Of a DNA stretch of 64,000 bases, positions 38,103 through 47,531 are shown piece after piece; the first letter of the stretch is position 1, and the number at the start of each line of letters is the position of its first letter. The DNA comes from JABWBD01 sp040768665 (GTDB lineage Bacteria > Planctomycetota > Planctomycetia > Pirellulales > Thermoguttaceae), in contig JAXGMN010000042.1 in assembly GCA_040768665.1 (NCBI GenBank), positions 54,018 to 118,017 on the forward strand, written 5' to 3'. The position numbers and the translations under genes were made by a program. The notes beneath the pieces were generated by a model. It was not told where the DNA came from, did no database searches, and saw nothing but the letters and a program-made list of their open reading frames with translations.

Positions 38103-39227
38103 GGGCTCCGCGGACACGCATAGGTTGCGACCGGGCTCGCCGGAGGACGCGTCTACTTCAAAGAAATGGACCCGCTCGAGGTCGACGTGGATTCGAACTG
38201 CTGACGGCGAAGAAGATCGCCACCGCGCCGGCAGTCGGGCCGTTATGCGGGTTCCGTCAAGGTCGAAATGAACGTCGGTATGTCCGCCGACAAACTCGGC
38301 GGACTCAGGGGTCGCGCGGAGTTCGCAACTCGATTTTCCCGGGAGCGGAGCCTCCAGAAAGGCGTCGGGACGAACTCCCAGCACTGCGGGTCTCCCGCAC
38401 CGGTTGCGCAACTCGGCCTCAGCCCAGGCGGGCACAGCGATCCGAATGGCACCATGCTCGAAGCGCACGCCGCGCTCGGTTTCCGTCAGCGTTCCCCGGA
38501 GAAAATTCATCGCGGGAGAACCGATGAAGCCGGCGACGAAGCCGTTTGCGGGGTGGTCGTGAACGTCGCGGGACGAACCGACCTGTTGGATCCGGCCGCC
38601 GCGAAGTACGACGACTCGATGGCCGAGCGTCATCGCCTCCTGCTGGTCGTGCGTGACATAGAGCGTGGTGGTTTGAAGGCGGCGGTGCAAGGCGCGGAGT
38701 TCCTGCCGCAGCTCGTCGCGGAGGCGCGCGTCGAGACCGGATAGCGGCTCGTCGAGCAGGAAGCAGGCCGGCTCCCGGACGATGGCCCGCCCCAGGGCGA
38801 CGCGCTGCCGCTCGCCTCCGGAGAGCTGCCGCGGCTTGCGATCCAGAAGCCTCTGGATGCCGAGCAGTTCCGCCGCCCGGCGGACGCGGCGATCCGTTTC
38901 GGGGCGGGCGAGACGGCGAAGCCGGAGCGGAAAGGCGATGTTGCCGTAGGCCGTCAGATGCGGATAGAGGGCATGCCCCTGGAACATCATGGCGACGTTT
39001 CGCTCGCGCGGCGAGACGCCGTCCAGCGAGCGGCCGTCCAAACGAATGCTGCCGCGTGTGGGCGAATCGAGGCCCGCAATCAGCCGCAGGAGCGTCGTCT
39101 TGCCGCAGCCGGAAGGGCCGACGACGGCAACGAGCTCGCCATCGGCCACTTCGAGATTGAAATTTTCGAGGGCCCGAATGCCGACCGCGTAGGTCTTGGT
39201 GAGGGAACTCAGCGTAAGGCTTGGCAT
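38094..39227 (-). CDS. ABC transporter ATP-binding protein, MalK/UgpC-type
   Basis: A 377-residue ATPase. Walker A is GPSGCGKTTLL near residue 38, the signature LSGGERQRVALGRAI near 135 and Walker B CFLLDEPLSGLDARL near 158; the switch histidine is in YVTHDQQEA. The C-terminal 140 residues form a TOBE/OB-like regulatory domain (VLGVRPDAF, EFVGGHTDVHFDLDG), typical of carbohydrate importers. No permease or binding-protein gene is adjacent, so this orphan ATPase probably serves a transporter encoded elsewhere. The start ATG has no strong ribosome binding site, but the N-terminus fits the family. Confidence 0.88.
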   Translation of the reverse strand: MPSLTLSSLTKTYAVGIRALENFNLEVADGELVAVVGPSGCGKTTLLRLIAGLDSPTRGSIRLDGRSLDGVSPRERNVAMMFQGHALYPHLTAYGNIAFPLRLRRLARPETDRRVRRAAELLGIQRLLDRKPRQLSGGERQRVALGRAIVREPACFLLDEPLSGLDARLRDELRQELRALHRRLQTTTLYVTHDQQEAMTLGHRVVVLRGGRIQQVGSSRDVHDHPANGFVAGFIGSPAMNFLRGTLTETERGVRFEHGAIRIAVPAWAEAELRNRCGRPAVLGVRPDAFLEAPLPGKSSCELRATPESAEFVGGHTDVHFDLDGTRITARLPARWRSSSPSAVRIHVDLERVHFFEVDASSGEPGRNLCVSAEPAW

Positions 39228-39270
39228 GGATTGCGCGATGGGAGGCCGCAGCCGGGCGGCAATTTCCGCG

Positions 39271-40290
39271 TTACCTAATCAGCTTCCAGCCGTCCGGGCT
39301 CACCTCGAGGCCGGTATGGCCCTTGTACTGATCGTAGACCTGGTTCATCTCGTCGATCGAGTTGAAGTAGCCGACCACGAACGCCGCGCTGAACGACTCT
39401 CCGGCCTGCACCGGCCGGCCACCGAACTCTTCGATCATACAGACATAGCCTCGCTGGTGACACCATGCCTCCCAAACCACTGCGGGATCGAGTGTCATGC
39501 CGGCCAGCCAGGGGCCCTCGTCTCCGGTCTCGGGATCGCGAAGATGCACGGCGCGAATGAACCGCTCGGGGGTCGGATCGCGGTCGCGTCGGTAGTTGAA
39601 CTTTGCATCGGGCGGAAAATCTTCCAGGAACTCCGAAGCGGGAATCCTGCCGTGGTAGCTCAGGTAGATTTCGCTGAAACGGTCGCCGCGGTTGTGCCGT
39701 ACGTGGCCGGGCATGTCGATCCGCAGGAACATCGCGTCGCTCGAGTTCACTGCGTCGATCCGGTCCATCGAGACGAAGTACCGCTTTCCGGCGGGAAAAA
39801 CCAGGATCTGCGTCCAGAGCGAGCCGGTCTTTCTGCCCGGAGCGGCCGTGCGGTAGCGAAACTGCTGTTTGACGGCGACGAAATCCTTGCCGCGGATGAT
39901 CTCAGGCGAGAGCTCCTTGGCCCGCGTGCAAATCTGGGGACCTTCGATCGATCGCTTCGGCCGATTGCCGTGGTAGAGATCGCCGAACTTGTAGAGGAGT
40001 TCAGGATCGAGCCGGTCGCGGTAGGCCTCGTCGCTGCCCGGCTCCATGATCCAGTCGGCGATATCCAAGCCGAAGCCCGGATCGCGAAATCCGGTCTTCT
40101 TGTCGAGGAAAGACTGGCGAGCCACACCGCTTACGTAGCCTTTCTTGCGAACCGCAGCCTCCAGTTGCGGCGTGGTGATGGAGACCTGTTCGTCGTTTTC
40201 GGCTACCGAGTAGTCGGCAGCCAATGTAAAAGGCGTCGCCTGGGCGACGGCCAGCAACAAAGCTGCAATCCAGAGAGGCCGGTGTGTCAT
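39271..40290 (-). CDS. Secreted conserved hypothetical protein (339 aa)
   Basis: A signal peptide (PLWIAALLLAVAQATPFTLAA) starts a beta-rich protein. Notable segments are SVAENDEQVSITTPQLEAAV, KKTGFRDPGFGLDIADWIME, YFVSMDRIDAVNSSDAMFLR and AGESFSAAFVVGYFNSIDEM. I recognise it as a planctomycete family but do not know its activity; the fold may resemble the galactose-mutarotase-like sandwich. A decayed duplicate lies at 9340-9691, 30 kb away. It is 43 nt downstream of the ABC ATPase gene's start on the same strand, so is probably upstream in the same transcript. Confidence 0.72.
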   Translation of the reverse strand: MTHRPLWIAALLLAVAQATPFTLAADYSVAENDEQVSITTPQLEAAVRKKGYVSGVARQSFLDKKTGFRDPGFGLDIADWIMEPGSDEAYRDRLDPELLYKFGDLYHGNRPKRSIEGPQICTRAKELSPEIIRGKDFVAVKQQFRYRTAAPGRKTGSLWTQILVFPAGKRYFVSMDRIDAVNSSDAMFLRIDMPGHVRHNRGDRFSEIYLSYHGRIPASEFLEDFPPDAKFNYRRDRDPTPERFIRAVHLRDPETGDEGPWLAGMTLDPAVVWEAWCHQRGYVCMIEEFGGRPVQAGESFSAAFVVGYFNSIDEMNQVYDQYKGHTGLEVSPDGWKLIR

Positions 40291-40316
40291 GGTGTGCTCC
40301 TATCCTGGCGGATTGC

Positions 40317-40976
40317 TCATGTTTTCGGCGATTGCTTCAACTCTTGCCGAACCCACGTCCGGAAAGATCGAATCCACGACGTTTCGTCGCCGTTGCCAAA
40401 CTCGTCAATGAATCGCTGCAACTGTTCGACGGGAAGGACGGGAAACGCTCGGCTGCCGCTTCGTCGAGTGTACTTACGGTCATCTTCCAATTCATAGACC
40501 CGAATACTGCGGCCGTCGCAGATCCACACCTCCGGAACGCCGAGCTTCGCGTAGATTCGTAACTGATCGATCGAACTCGCAGTGATGTCCACCTCAATCG
40601 CAAGGTCGGGCGGCGGATCCTCGTTGAGATCGATATCCATTCGGCCGCGAACGCGGGGCTCGTTGGCCACGTAGTAGCACTCGTCGGGTTCGACTCCTTT
40701 CTGCTTCAACTGGCTCTTCCACGTCGTATTGCCGGCGCTGGCGATCGGGATCTCCAACTCCTCGGTCATCGTTTCGACCATCCGCGCCAGCAGTTTCTTG
40801 ATCCGTTTGTGTTCGGGCGAGGGCGACATGATCTCCAGGACCCCTTCATCGTATGTGAAACGCGTGCCAGAGCGGTCCGTCTCCACCAGAAGAGCCTCGT
40901 ACGTTTCCCAACTGATGTGGCTCAGTACGATCCGAGTCTCGCCCGGTTCGCCCGTCTTGCTTGCGACTGATGCCAT
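40317..40976 (-). CDS. Uma2-family (DUF820) endonuclease-like protein
   Basis: A 219-residue protein of the PD-(D/E)XK-like Uma2 family. Motifs include FTYDEGVLEIMSPSPEHKRI (glutamate), PDECYYVANEP, PPDLAIEVDITASSIDQLR (catalytic-type D and E) and RIYAKLGVPEVWICDGRSIR. These proteins are found in many copies in planctomycetes and cyanobacteria; a nuclease activity is proposed but their role is unclear. A truncated relic of another copy is at 11345-11600. Confidence 0.85.
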   Translation of the reverse strand: MASVASKTGEPGETRIVLSHISWETYEALLVETDRSGTRFTYDEGVLEIMSPSPEHKRIKKLLARMVETMTEELEIPIASAGNTTWKSQLKQKGVEPDECYYVANEPRVRGRMDIDLNEDPPPDLAIEVDITASSIDQLRIYAKLGVPEVWICDGRSIRVYELEDDRKYTRRSGSRAFPVLPVEQLQRFIDEFGNGDETSWIRSFRTWVRQELKQSPKT

Positions 40977-41145
40977 GAGTTAATTCCTCGCGGGCTCTGC
41001 AAAGGGGATGCGAAACAGCCGACCATCGGCCAAGATGCCGAATTCCTTGCAGCCGACTACAATTCGCCGGTCTTCCGCAGCACCGGCTGCCACGCTGCCG
41101 TAGCGGCCGGGCTGCTTTCTATTTTACCGCAACGATTCCTCAAAA

Positions 41146-43377
41146 TCACTCCGCGGACGGGCAGTGGGTCGTCATCGGGCACTGGGTGTAGCCCATGGCC
41201 TGGATGCAGACGTCGAGCCGGTAGATCGGGTCCTGCATCAGGCAGACCCGGCGATCCCGGGCCGGGATGGTTGTGGAATAGATGCGAAGCTCGCCGGGCA
41301 GACTCACGATCAACTCCTCTCGCCAGTCGCCCAGCACGTCGGCAAAACCGACCACGGAGCCCTCCAAGGCGCCGATCTGCTGCTCGCTCGGGTACTTGAC
41401 GATTCGCCTGCCCTGGACGAGTTCCCGCTGAAGATCCGCATCCCACCAGACCGTTCGCGGCCCGAAGCCCCAGTCGAGATCGTCGCGGAGGATGTTGCCG
41501 CGGCAGTCGAACAGCCAGCGGACATTGGACTTCTTCTCTTGATCGGTGTCGGAAGAATAGCTCTCGATGCCGGGGATGCTGCCGTCGATATCGGCGCACA
41601 TGCCGGTGGAGTGGATGTGGCGGGTCGGCCGGTCGAGCCCCCAGAGAATCTTGCCCGTGCGGGCCTCGACCAGGCAGCAGCCGTCCTTCTCGCGGCGCGA
41701 CTCGATCCCGTAGTAGACCTCAAGGCCCGGACTGGCCGGATCGATGTCGCCGACGTAGTGGTGATCGGGATGCCCCAGGCCGGTGGACCACAGGCCGACG
41801 CCGTTGTCGTCCAGAACCGCGGAGCCGAGAAAGACCTCGTCCCGGCCGTCGCCGTCGACGTCGGCGGCGTGCATGCTGTGCGCGCCCTGGCCCCGATAAC
41901 GGCCGCCCTCTTCATCGTCGCTCCATCGCCAGAGTTCTTGGAGACTGCCGGCGTGCAGTTGGTACGCCCTCACCTGGATCACGTTGTACGTTCCGCGCTC
42001 GACGATCAGACAAGGAGTCTTTCCATCGAGGTAGGCGACGGCAAGCTGGTTTCGCGAGGCGTAGTTGTAGCTCGGGAAGTCCTCGCGCCGGGGCCACTCG
42101 GCGCGGGCCTTTTCCCGGCCGGTCATGCCGTCGAGCACCACGAGATACTCCGGCCCGGATTGCACCCGCCCGTCGCCGTCGCGCGGATCGCCCTCGCCTG
42201 CTTTGAGACAGACCTCCGCCCGGCCGTCGCCGTCCAGATCGTACACGACCACCGGCGAATACCAGATTCCCCGCTCGATGGCCCAGCCCATGTCGTAGCG
42301 CCATAGGAAGGTGCCGTCGGACAGGTAGGCTTCGATCTTGTACGTCTCCGGGCTGGGCTTCCAGTATTTCTCGTAGGGATCGATATTGGCGCTGGGCTGC
42401 TTGATCACGTAGTCGTAAACTCCGTCGCCATTGAGATCGGCGATGCCGCATTTCTGGAACGTGTGGTCGCCGTCGAGCTTGATCGACTGGTAGCTTTGTC
42501 CCTGCTGGGCGGGAACGGCCGCGGCGGCTTCGGACGGCTTGCCCTGCTTCCCACCGGCGACCGGCACGACAAAATACTCATTGCGTACACCGGCGGCGGG
42601 GCTCACGTCGATGAAATCGGTCGTGCCTGTCAGCGGCGCCTTGTTGAGCTTCTGCGGCGACGCTCCTTCCACGCGTCGATGCACGTCAAAGGCGATGTCT
42701 TGTGGGTCGTCTTTGAGCAATCGCCAGCCGACGTAGATGCGGCCGCCGTCGACGGGCATCGCGACGGTGCCGCGCCCGAGGGGCTCTTCGATCCGGGCCT
42801 GGGCGAATCCGTTCACCTTGGGCTTGCGGTTCGGGTCGGGCAGCGGGGTGAACTCGATATAGTCGTAATAGGTTGAACCGGGATTCGTGCTCGAAGCATA
42901 GCGGTCGTCGACCCAAAGCTGAAAACCGTCCTTACCGATTTCGAGCAGTTCGAGGTTGCGCGCCGAACCTTCGATTTTCCTCCAGTTCTTCCCGTCGAGC
43001 GAAATCGCCATCGGCCGGCTCACCCCGCCGATCTCGACGTAGTACTTGCCCGGCGGGATCTTCTTGATCACCGTGTGCAGCGGCGGCGCGCCCTCTTCGG
43101 GCGTGGCGCGGTCCTCGAGCACGCGCGGAGATTGCAGCACGACGCCGCCGGACCACTTCTTCTCGGCGTCTTTGTCGGTGGACCAGAGATTCCACTTCGC
43201 ATCCGAATACCGATCGGGCTGCCAGGCATCGCCGGGGCCGGTCACATCTTCGGCCTCGAATCGCAAGCTCCGCTGTGGCTCGGCAGCGCCTGTTGAACGG
43301 GAGAGGCAAACTGCGGAAGCCAGAATCCCGAGGACTGCTGCGTGAGGGGCAATTCGAGTGAGAATCGTACTTCGCAT
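41146..43377 (-). CDS. Secreted rhamnogalacturonan lyase (PL11-like)
   Basis: The ATG at 43377 has AAAGGATCC upstream and opens a 743-residue protein with a signal peptide (HAAVLGILASAVCLSRSTGAAE). An N-terminal carbohydrate-binding-like region (RFEAEDVTGPGDAW; KKIPPGKYYVEIGGVSRP) precedes the PL11 body. That body has GRGTVAMPVDGGRIYVGWRL, calcium-site loops such as DLNGDGVYDYVIKQ and DLDGDGRAEVCLKA, GRYRGQGAHSMHAADVDGDG and the ending DPIYRLDVCIQAMGYTQCP. The eight-bladed propeller cleaves rhamnogalacturonan I of pectin by elimination. It complements the GH115-like enzyme and symporter in plant- or algal-polysaccharide use. Confidence 0.9.
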   Translation of the reverse strand: MRSTILTRIAPHAAVLGILASAVCLSRSTGAAEPQRSLRFEAEDVTGPGDAWQPDRYSDAKWNLWSTDKDAEKKWSGGVVLQSPRVLEDRATPEEGAPPLHTVIKKIPPGKYYVEIGGVSRPMAISLDGKNWRKIEGSARNLELLEIGKDGFQLWVDDRYASSTNPGSTYYDYIEFTPLPDPNRKPKVNGFAQARIEEPLGRGTVAMPVDGGRIYVGWRLLKDDPQDIAFDVHRRVEGASPQKLNKAPLTGTTDFIDVSPAAGVRNEYFVVPVAGGKQGKPSEAAAAVPAQQGQSYQSIKLDGDHTFQKCGIADLNGDGVYDYVIKQPSANIDPYEKYWKPSPETYKIEAYLSDGTFLWRYDMGWAIERGIWYSPVVVYDLDGDGRAEVCLKAGEGDPRDGDGRVQSGPEYLVVLDGMTGREKARAEWPRREDFPSYNYASRNQLAVAYLDGKTPCLIVERGTYNVIQVRAYQLHAGSLQELWRWSDDEEGGRYRGQGAHSMHAADVDGDGRDEVFLGSAVLDDNGVGLWSTGLGHPDHHYVGDIDPASPGLEVYYGIESRREKDGCCLVEARTGKILWGLDRPTRHIHSTGMCADIDGSIPGIESYSSDTDQEKKSNVRWLFDCRGNILRDDLDWGFGPRTVWWDADLQRELVQGRRIVKYPSEQQIGALEGSVVGFADVLGDWREELIVSLPGELRIYSTTIPARDRRVCLMQDPIYRLDVCIQAMGYTQCPMTTHCPSAE

Positions 43378-43831
43378 GGGGATCCTTTCATGAGAGGGTG
43401 GCGGAAACCGAGGATCCAGTTTAGTCCGGGGAATCGTCGGCCGGTAGGGCCGGCGCGGTCTGACGAAAAAGGGGACGGGCACCGCAACGACCGTGGTTTG
43501 TCTAGGAGCCGCAGAGTCGGCAGGAAGGCTCCGGGAACGGATATGAGCATCTGTCCATATACCGGTTATCATGATGACCGATGCGGCGCGATGTGTCAAG
43601 CAAGTTTTTCAGCCAGGGATGATGAGAAATCGGAATCGGGGCGGGACGAGAGGGAGTTTTTAGCCGAGTCGAGTTTTCTGGGATTTGGCTTGGGCGCGGG
43701 TCTTGGGTGTAAACAGCGGACCAGACTGGATTTGTGGCAAAGGACGTGCTCGCAAGTTCGCACCGTCCGAAAGCAACTGCGGACGGTTGTGGCGGAGGTG
43801 GACTTGGGCGAGGCAGAGGGGGATGTGGGAT
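43378..43831. other. Intergenic region with a REP-like arm
   Basis: GACGAAAAAGGGGACGGGCA near 43471 matches the end of the palindromes at 36334 and 63937. The rest, up to the radical-SAM stop codon, has no supported gene. Confidence 0.45.
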
Positions 43832-44398
43832 TCAGTGTTGTGGGAGATTCTTGAGCACGGAAAAGCCGGTTGCAGTCATCGTCCCGTCGGGCCGAAGGAT
43901 CAACTCACACCGGGGGACCGAAATGAGGTGTGAGAGTCCGTAGCGATTCGTCAGGAAATGGATTTGCTGGTTTGCAGAGCCCAGAAGACCCTGATCAACG
44001 CGCTGTGCGGCCAGATAGCGGCCGGCAATCAGGACGTCGAGGTATCCGAGCACATCGGTGCCGAAAGGGAGATGGTTGAGTTCGGCAAGCGTATAGCCGG
44101 TGAAGGCGAGACGGCTGAGTTGCGAGGCGGAGACACGCTTGAGGAGATCGAGCAGCGCTTCGGACTGCTGGAAGGGTTCGCCGCCAGAGATTGAGATCCC
44201 TTCAATCCTTTGGCCCAAGCCGAGGATCTCGGCGGCGAGTGCCGGGGTATCCGCGTCGTAACCACCAAGAGCATCGTGTGTGGCGGGGTTAAAGCAGCCG
44301 GGGCAGTCGAGCGTGCAGCCCTGGAACCAGACCACGGCCCGGCAGCCGGGCCCGTTTGCCCGGCTAAAGGGTTCGAAGGCGTGCAGACGGACTTTCAT
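43832..44398 (-). CDS. Radical-SAM protein, NrdG-type activase-like (188 aa)
   Basis: A small radical S-adenosylmethionine protein. The cluster motif is CTLDCPGC (CxxxCxxC) near residue 30 in VVWFQGCTLDCPGCFNP. ISISGGEPFQQ provides the glycine-rich SAM-contact motif, and the remainder matches ribonucleotide-reductase activases (GYTLAEL, LDVLIAGRYL). The ATG at 44398 begins MKVRLHAFEPF. No class III reductase is nearby, so its target may be different. It is the last gene of the AAA module and shares its strand; I recall such activase-like proteins near Ycf46/DUF1257 genes in planctomycetes, which should be checked. Confidence 0.82.
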   Translation of the reverse strand: MKVRLHAFEPFSRANGPGCRAVVWFQGCTLDCPGCFNPATHDALGGYDADTPALAAEILGLGQRIEGISISGGEPFQQSEALLDLLKRVSASQLSRLAFTGYTLAELNHLPFGTDVLGYLDVLIAGRYLAAQRVDQGLLGSANQQIHFLTNRYGLSHLISVPRCELILRPDGTMTATGFSVLKNLPQH

Positions 44399-44487
44399 AC
44401 AAGCAATCGCGTGGGGCTTCGAGACACAACAGGTACCACCGCCGGAAGGCCTCGGTCTTCCGCTCTCCAAGATATGTCTTCTGTGCC

Positions 44488-44545
44488 AATATCGCGCGCC
44501 CTCGCTGCGCTCGGGCAAGGGGTAAAGGAGTAAAGGTTCAAGGTG
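44488..44545 (-). repeat. Orphan copy of the post-VR hairpin sequence
   Basis: This 58-bp stretch is almost identical to the sequence following VR1 and VR2, including the GCCC...GGGC hairpin at 44498-44516 and CAAGGGGTAAAGGAGTAAAG. There is no variable repeat or FGE gene next to it; similarity stops right after CAAGGTG. It looks like the scar of a deleted target gene. Confidence 0.8.
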
Positions 44546-44718
44546 CAGCATTGGCCTATTCTGTACATCAGAACTCATAAGTCGGACTTCCATCCGCTTG
44601 GTATGCCGTACATCAGCCTTTCGAAGTCGCCACTCGGGCCTCTCGGGACGGAGATACTCGGGGCGATTCAGGATAACGATGCTGGGACTACTTTGCTCGG
44701 GTACAGTCTCTGCCTCCG

Positions 44719-47052
44719 TCAACTGGCCTGCCTGGCGTTCTGGCTGGCCCAGGCCGTCAGCAGGGCGATCTCCCGGGCACGCGATCTTGACAGTGGGTAC
44801 GTTTCCTTGACGGCATCCAGCAAGTCGGCGGTTTCGAGTTCGCGCTGGGCCTCGAACGCGCGAAACAGCCCGCCAACCACGGCCTGCTCGATCTCCGCTC
44901 CCGAGTAGCCGTGGGTCGACTCGGCCAGCGCCGTCAGGTCAAAAACGTTCGGGTCGCGGTGCCGACGCATGAGATGGATCTTGAAGATGGTCTGCCGTTC
45001 GGCTACGCCGGGTAGGTCGACAAAGAAGATGTCGTCAAATCGGCCCTGCCGCAGAAACTCCGGCGGGATGCCGCTGAGGTCATTGGCCGTGGCCACCACG
45101 AACACCGGGCTCCGCTTGTCCTGCAGCCAGTTTAAGAAGGTACCGAACACCCTCGCAGCCACGCCCCCGCCTCCTTGCCCTCGCACGCCCGAGAAGCCCT
45201 TTTCCACCTCGTCGATCCAAAGGATGCATGGGCTGACCGCCTCGGCGGTCTGGATGGCCATGCGGAGGTTGGCTTCCGACTGGCCCACATAGGAGCCAAA
45301 AATCCGGCCCACGTCCAATCGCACCAGCGGCACACCCCAGGTTCCGGCCAAGGCGCGGGCGGACAGGCTCTTGCCGCAACCGGGCACCCCTACCAGCAGC
45401 ACCCCCTTAGGCATGGGCAGTCCGGCATAGCGGGCCGTATTGGCGAAAGCGGGGGCGCGCGACTGAAACCAGGCCAGCAGGTTGGCCAAACCACCGACGT
45501 CGGCGAACGATTCGGGTTTGTCGTAGTATTCCAGGATGCCGCTCTTGCGAATGACTTGTGTCTTGGATTCGGCCACCTTGCGGACGGCGGCCGTCGAGAG
45601 GCCCCCGAGTTGACTTGCGGCGCCGCGGAAGGCCAGGTCTGCTTCGTTGGCCGTAAGACCGCTGGCCGCGCGCAGCAGGGCTGCCCGCTCGTCGTCAGTC
45701 AGTCGAACCTGGCTGCCTGCCTGCTCGAGTTCGGCGATTACCCCCGCCAGCACCTGCTCCAACTGCTGCCGATCGGGCAACTGGAAGACCGCTAGAGCAA
45801 CCTCTTTCTGCAGTTCGTCGGGAACCTGGTAGAACGGCGACAGGAAAAGCACCGACTTACGCGTCGTGCGGACTGCGCGGGCCGCGTCGCGGATCAGCCG
45901 CGTGGTCACCGGCGAATAATGCCGATGGAGGTCTAAGAACACGTAGATGGCATCCTCCGGGTTCTCGATCAGGTGGACGATCGCCGCGGTCGGGTCCTCC
46001 AATGTCTCCTGGCTGACGAGCTGATCCTCATCATTCCGCAGCCCGCGCGAGGCGCTCCAAGTATACAACCTCCGCGGCTTCTTACGCTCCTCGCTCAGCC
46101 GCCGCGCGATGGCGCGGATGGATGCCAGTACCCGCTCCTCCTCGAACGAAAGGACGCAGACCAACGGGAAGCTCGCTCGAATGAGCACTTCCAGGCGGCT
46201 CTCGTCGTCGTCCACCAGCCGCGTCCGGCGGGCGACCGATTCCAGGTCGCCGGCCAGATCCTCGGCCGTCTGATAGCGGGCCTCGGGATCCTTGGCCAGC
46301 ATCTTGCGGATCACGCGGACGATCCGTGGGTCAACACCTTTTTCGAACAGCGGCCTCTCGTCGTATTTCGCCGTGATGATCTTCTGGATCACCTCGCCCA
46401 CCTCGCCCGTGAAGGGGCGTTGGCCGGTCAACAGTTCGTAGAAGGTCACCCCCAGTCCCCACAGGTCGGCGTTGGTGCCCGCGGCTCCCTGCATTTGTTC
46501 GGGGGCCATGTATTCCACGGTGCCGATGTTGGTGCTGGCCTTCTGGCTGGTGCGGGCCAGAAATCGAGCGACTCCAAAATCCAGCAGCTTCGGCGTGCTA
46601 TTCGCAGCGAGCATCACGTTCTCAGGCTTCACGTCGCGGTGCAGCACGCGGGCGGAATGGGCGTAGGCCAGGGCCTCACTCAACAGCCCGACACAGCGAA
46701 GGGCCTCGTCCTGCGGCAGGCAGGAGCGCTGTCTCAGCCGCGTCCGTAACGTTTCGCCCTCGATGTATTCCATCACCAGGAACGTTACTCCCTCCCGCTG
46801 TTCGATCGCGAAGACTCGCAAGACGCTGGGATGCACCAGCCGACTGAGGACCGTGAACTCCTTGGCCAGCTCGGCAATTCCCTCCTCGTCCTGTTGGTGC
46901 GGGAAGCCGAGGGCTACGATTGCCGGCACCTCGCCCGGGTCTTCATTTCGTGCCCGGTAAACACTTTTGAATGCCCCGGAGCCGAGATAGGCTTCCAGAA
47001 CATAGGGGTCGAAGTGCTGGCCGGTTTTGTAGGGGCCGCCTTGGGAGGTCAT
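44719..47052 (-). CDS. Kinase-like domain fused to a Ycf46-like AAA ATPase
   Basis: A 777-residue fusion. Residues 15-270 are a Hanks-kinase fold: AYLGSGAFKSVYRAR, HRDVKPENVM at about 138-147, LLDFGVARF at 156-164, MAPEQ and DLWGLGVTFYELLTG. The beta3 lysine is missing: the VAIK position reads VALG, so it is a candidate pseudokinase. Residues 280-470 match the Ycf46 N-terminal domain (EVLIRASFPLVCVLSFEEER), and 480-777 the AAA core with Walker A GVPGCGKSLSAR, Walker B CILWIDEVEKGFSG, sensor ATANDLSGIPPEFL and the arginine in RQGRFDDIFFVDLP. It is encoded in the AAA module between a truncated FGE gene and the radical-SAM gene. The start at 47052 has AGGGAAC upstream. Confidence 0.88.
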   Translation of the reverse strand: MTSQGGPYKTGQHFDPYVLEAYLGSGAFKSVYRARNEDPGEVPAIVALGFPHQQDEEGIAELAKEFTVLSRLVHPSVLRVFAIEQREGVTFLVMEYIEGETLRTRLRQRSCLPQDEALRCVGLLSEALAYAHSARVLHRDVKPENVMLAANSTPKLLDFGVARFLARTSQKASTNIGTVEYMAPEQMQGAAGTNADLWGLGVTFYELLTGQRPFTGEVGEVIQKIITAKYDERPLFEKGVDPRIVRVIRKMLAKDPEARYQTAEDLAGDLESVARRTRLVDDDESRLEVLIRASFPLVCVLSFEEERVLASIRAIARRLSEERKKPRRLYTWSASRGLRNDEDQLVSQETLEDPTAAIVHLIENPEDAIYVFLDLHRHYSPVTTRLIRDAARAVRTTRKSVLFLSPFYQVPDELQKEVALAVFQLPDRQQLEQVLAGVIAELEQAGSQVRLTDDERAALLRAASGLTANEADLAFRGAASQLGGLSTAAVRKVAESKTQVIRKSGILEYYDKPESFADVGGLANLLAWFQSRAPAFANTARYAGLPMPKGVLLVGVPGCGKSLSARALAGTWGVPLVRLDVGRIFGSYVGQSEANLRMAIQTAEAVSPCILWIDEVEKGFSGVRGQGGGGVAARVFGTFLNWLQDKRSPVFVVATANDLSGIPPEFLRQGRFDDIFFVDLPGVAERQTIFKIHLMRRHRDPNVFDLTALAESTHGYSGAEIEQAVVGGLFRAFEAQRELETADLLDAVKETYPLSRSRAREIALLTAWASQNARQAS

Positions 47053-47088
47053 CGAATGTTCCCTATGCGTCGTTGTTGATGCCACCTG

Positions 47089-47478
47089 TCATGCAAGTCC
47101 AGCGAAGCGTCGATCATAACTGGAATCCGGATATGCCCCTTGCCGGCGATGACTTATGAGTTTGTAAAAAAATCTCGCGTATTGGGCGTTCGTCACCGGA
47201 TGCATTGCCAGGTAGTACGGCGCCAATTTTACCTCAAACATCCCGCCGCCCTCGTCGGCCCCCTTCCCGCCCGCCAGGAATTTCCCGCCCGGAACCAGCA
47301 ACAGCGGGCTGCCATCGACTTCGTTTTCCACAAGTGGCTCGACCCCGCCCAGCCGTTCGGATAGTGGGAACTCGGCGATGGTGAGCGTCTGGAGTTCGTC
47401 GACAGGTTCAGCAGCGTCGTTCACGTTCGGTTTCCTTCTTCCTGCCGTGCCTCCACCATGCTGAACACAGCAAAGCAC
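47089..47478 (-). pseudogene. Truncated FGE-domain gene (former DGR target)
   Basis: The segment VENEVDGSPLLLVPGGKFLA, then YYLAMHPVTNAQYARF, closely matches the N-terminal 60 residues of the three DGR target proteins (ENEIDGSLLLLVPGGKFLAG, YYLALHPVTNAQYARF). After that the frame continues for 25 unrelated residues and stops. The C-terminal 150 residues, including the ligand-binding variable repeat, are absent. It lies between AAA-2 and the kinase-AAA fusion. Confidence 0.8.
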
Positions 47479-47531
47479 CTAGCGTCTCTTTCAGCGGCGG
47501 CGGAGCCTTCGCTCCGCTGACGATGACATTC

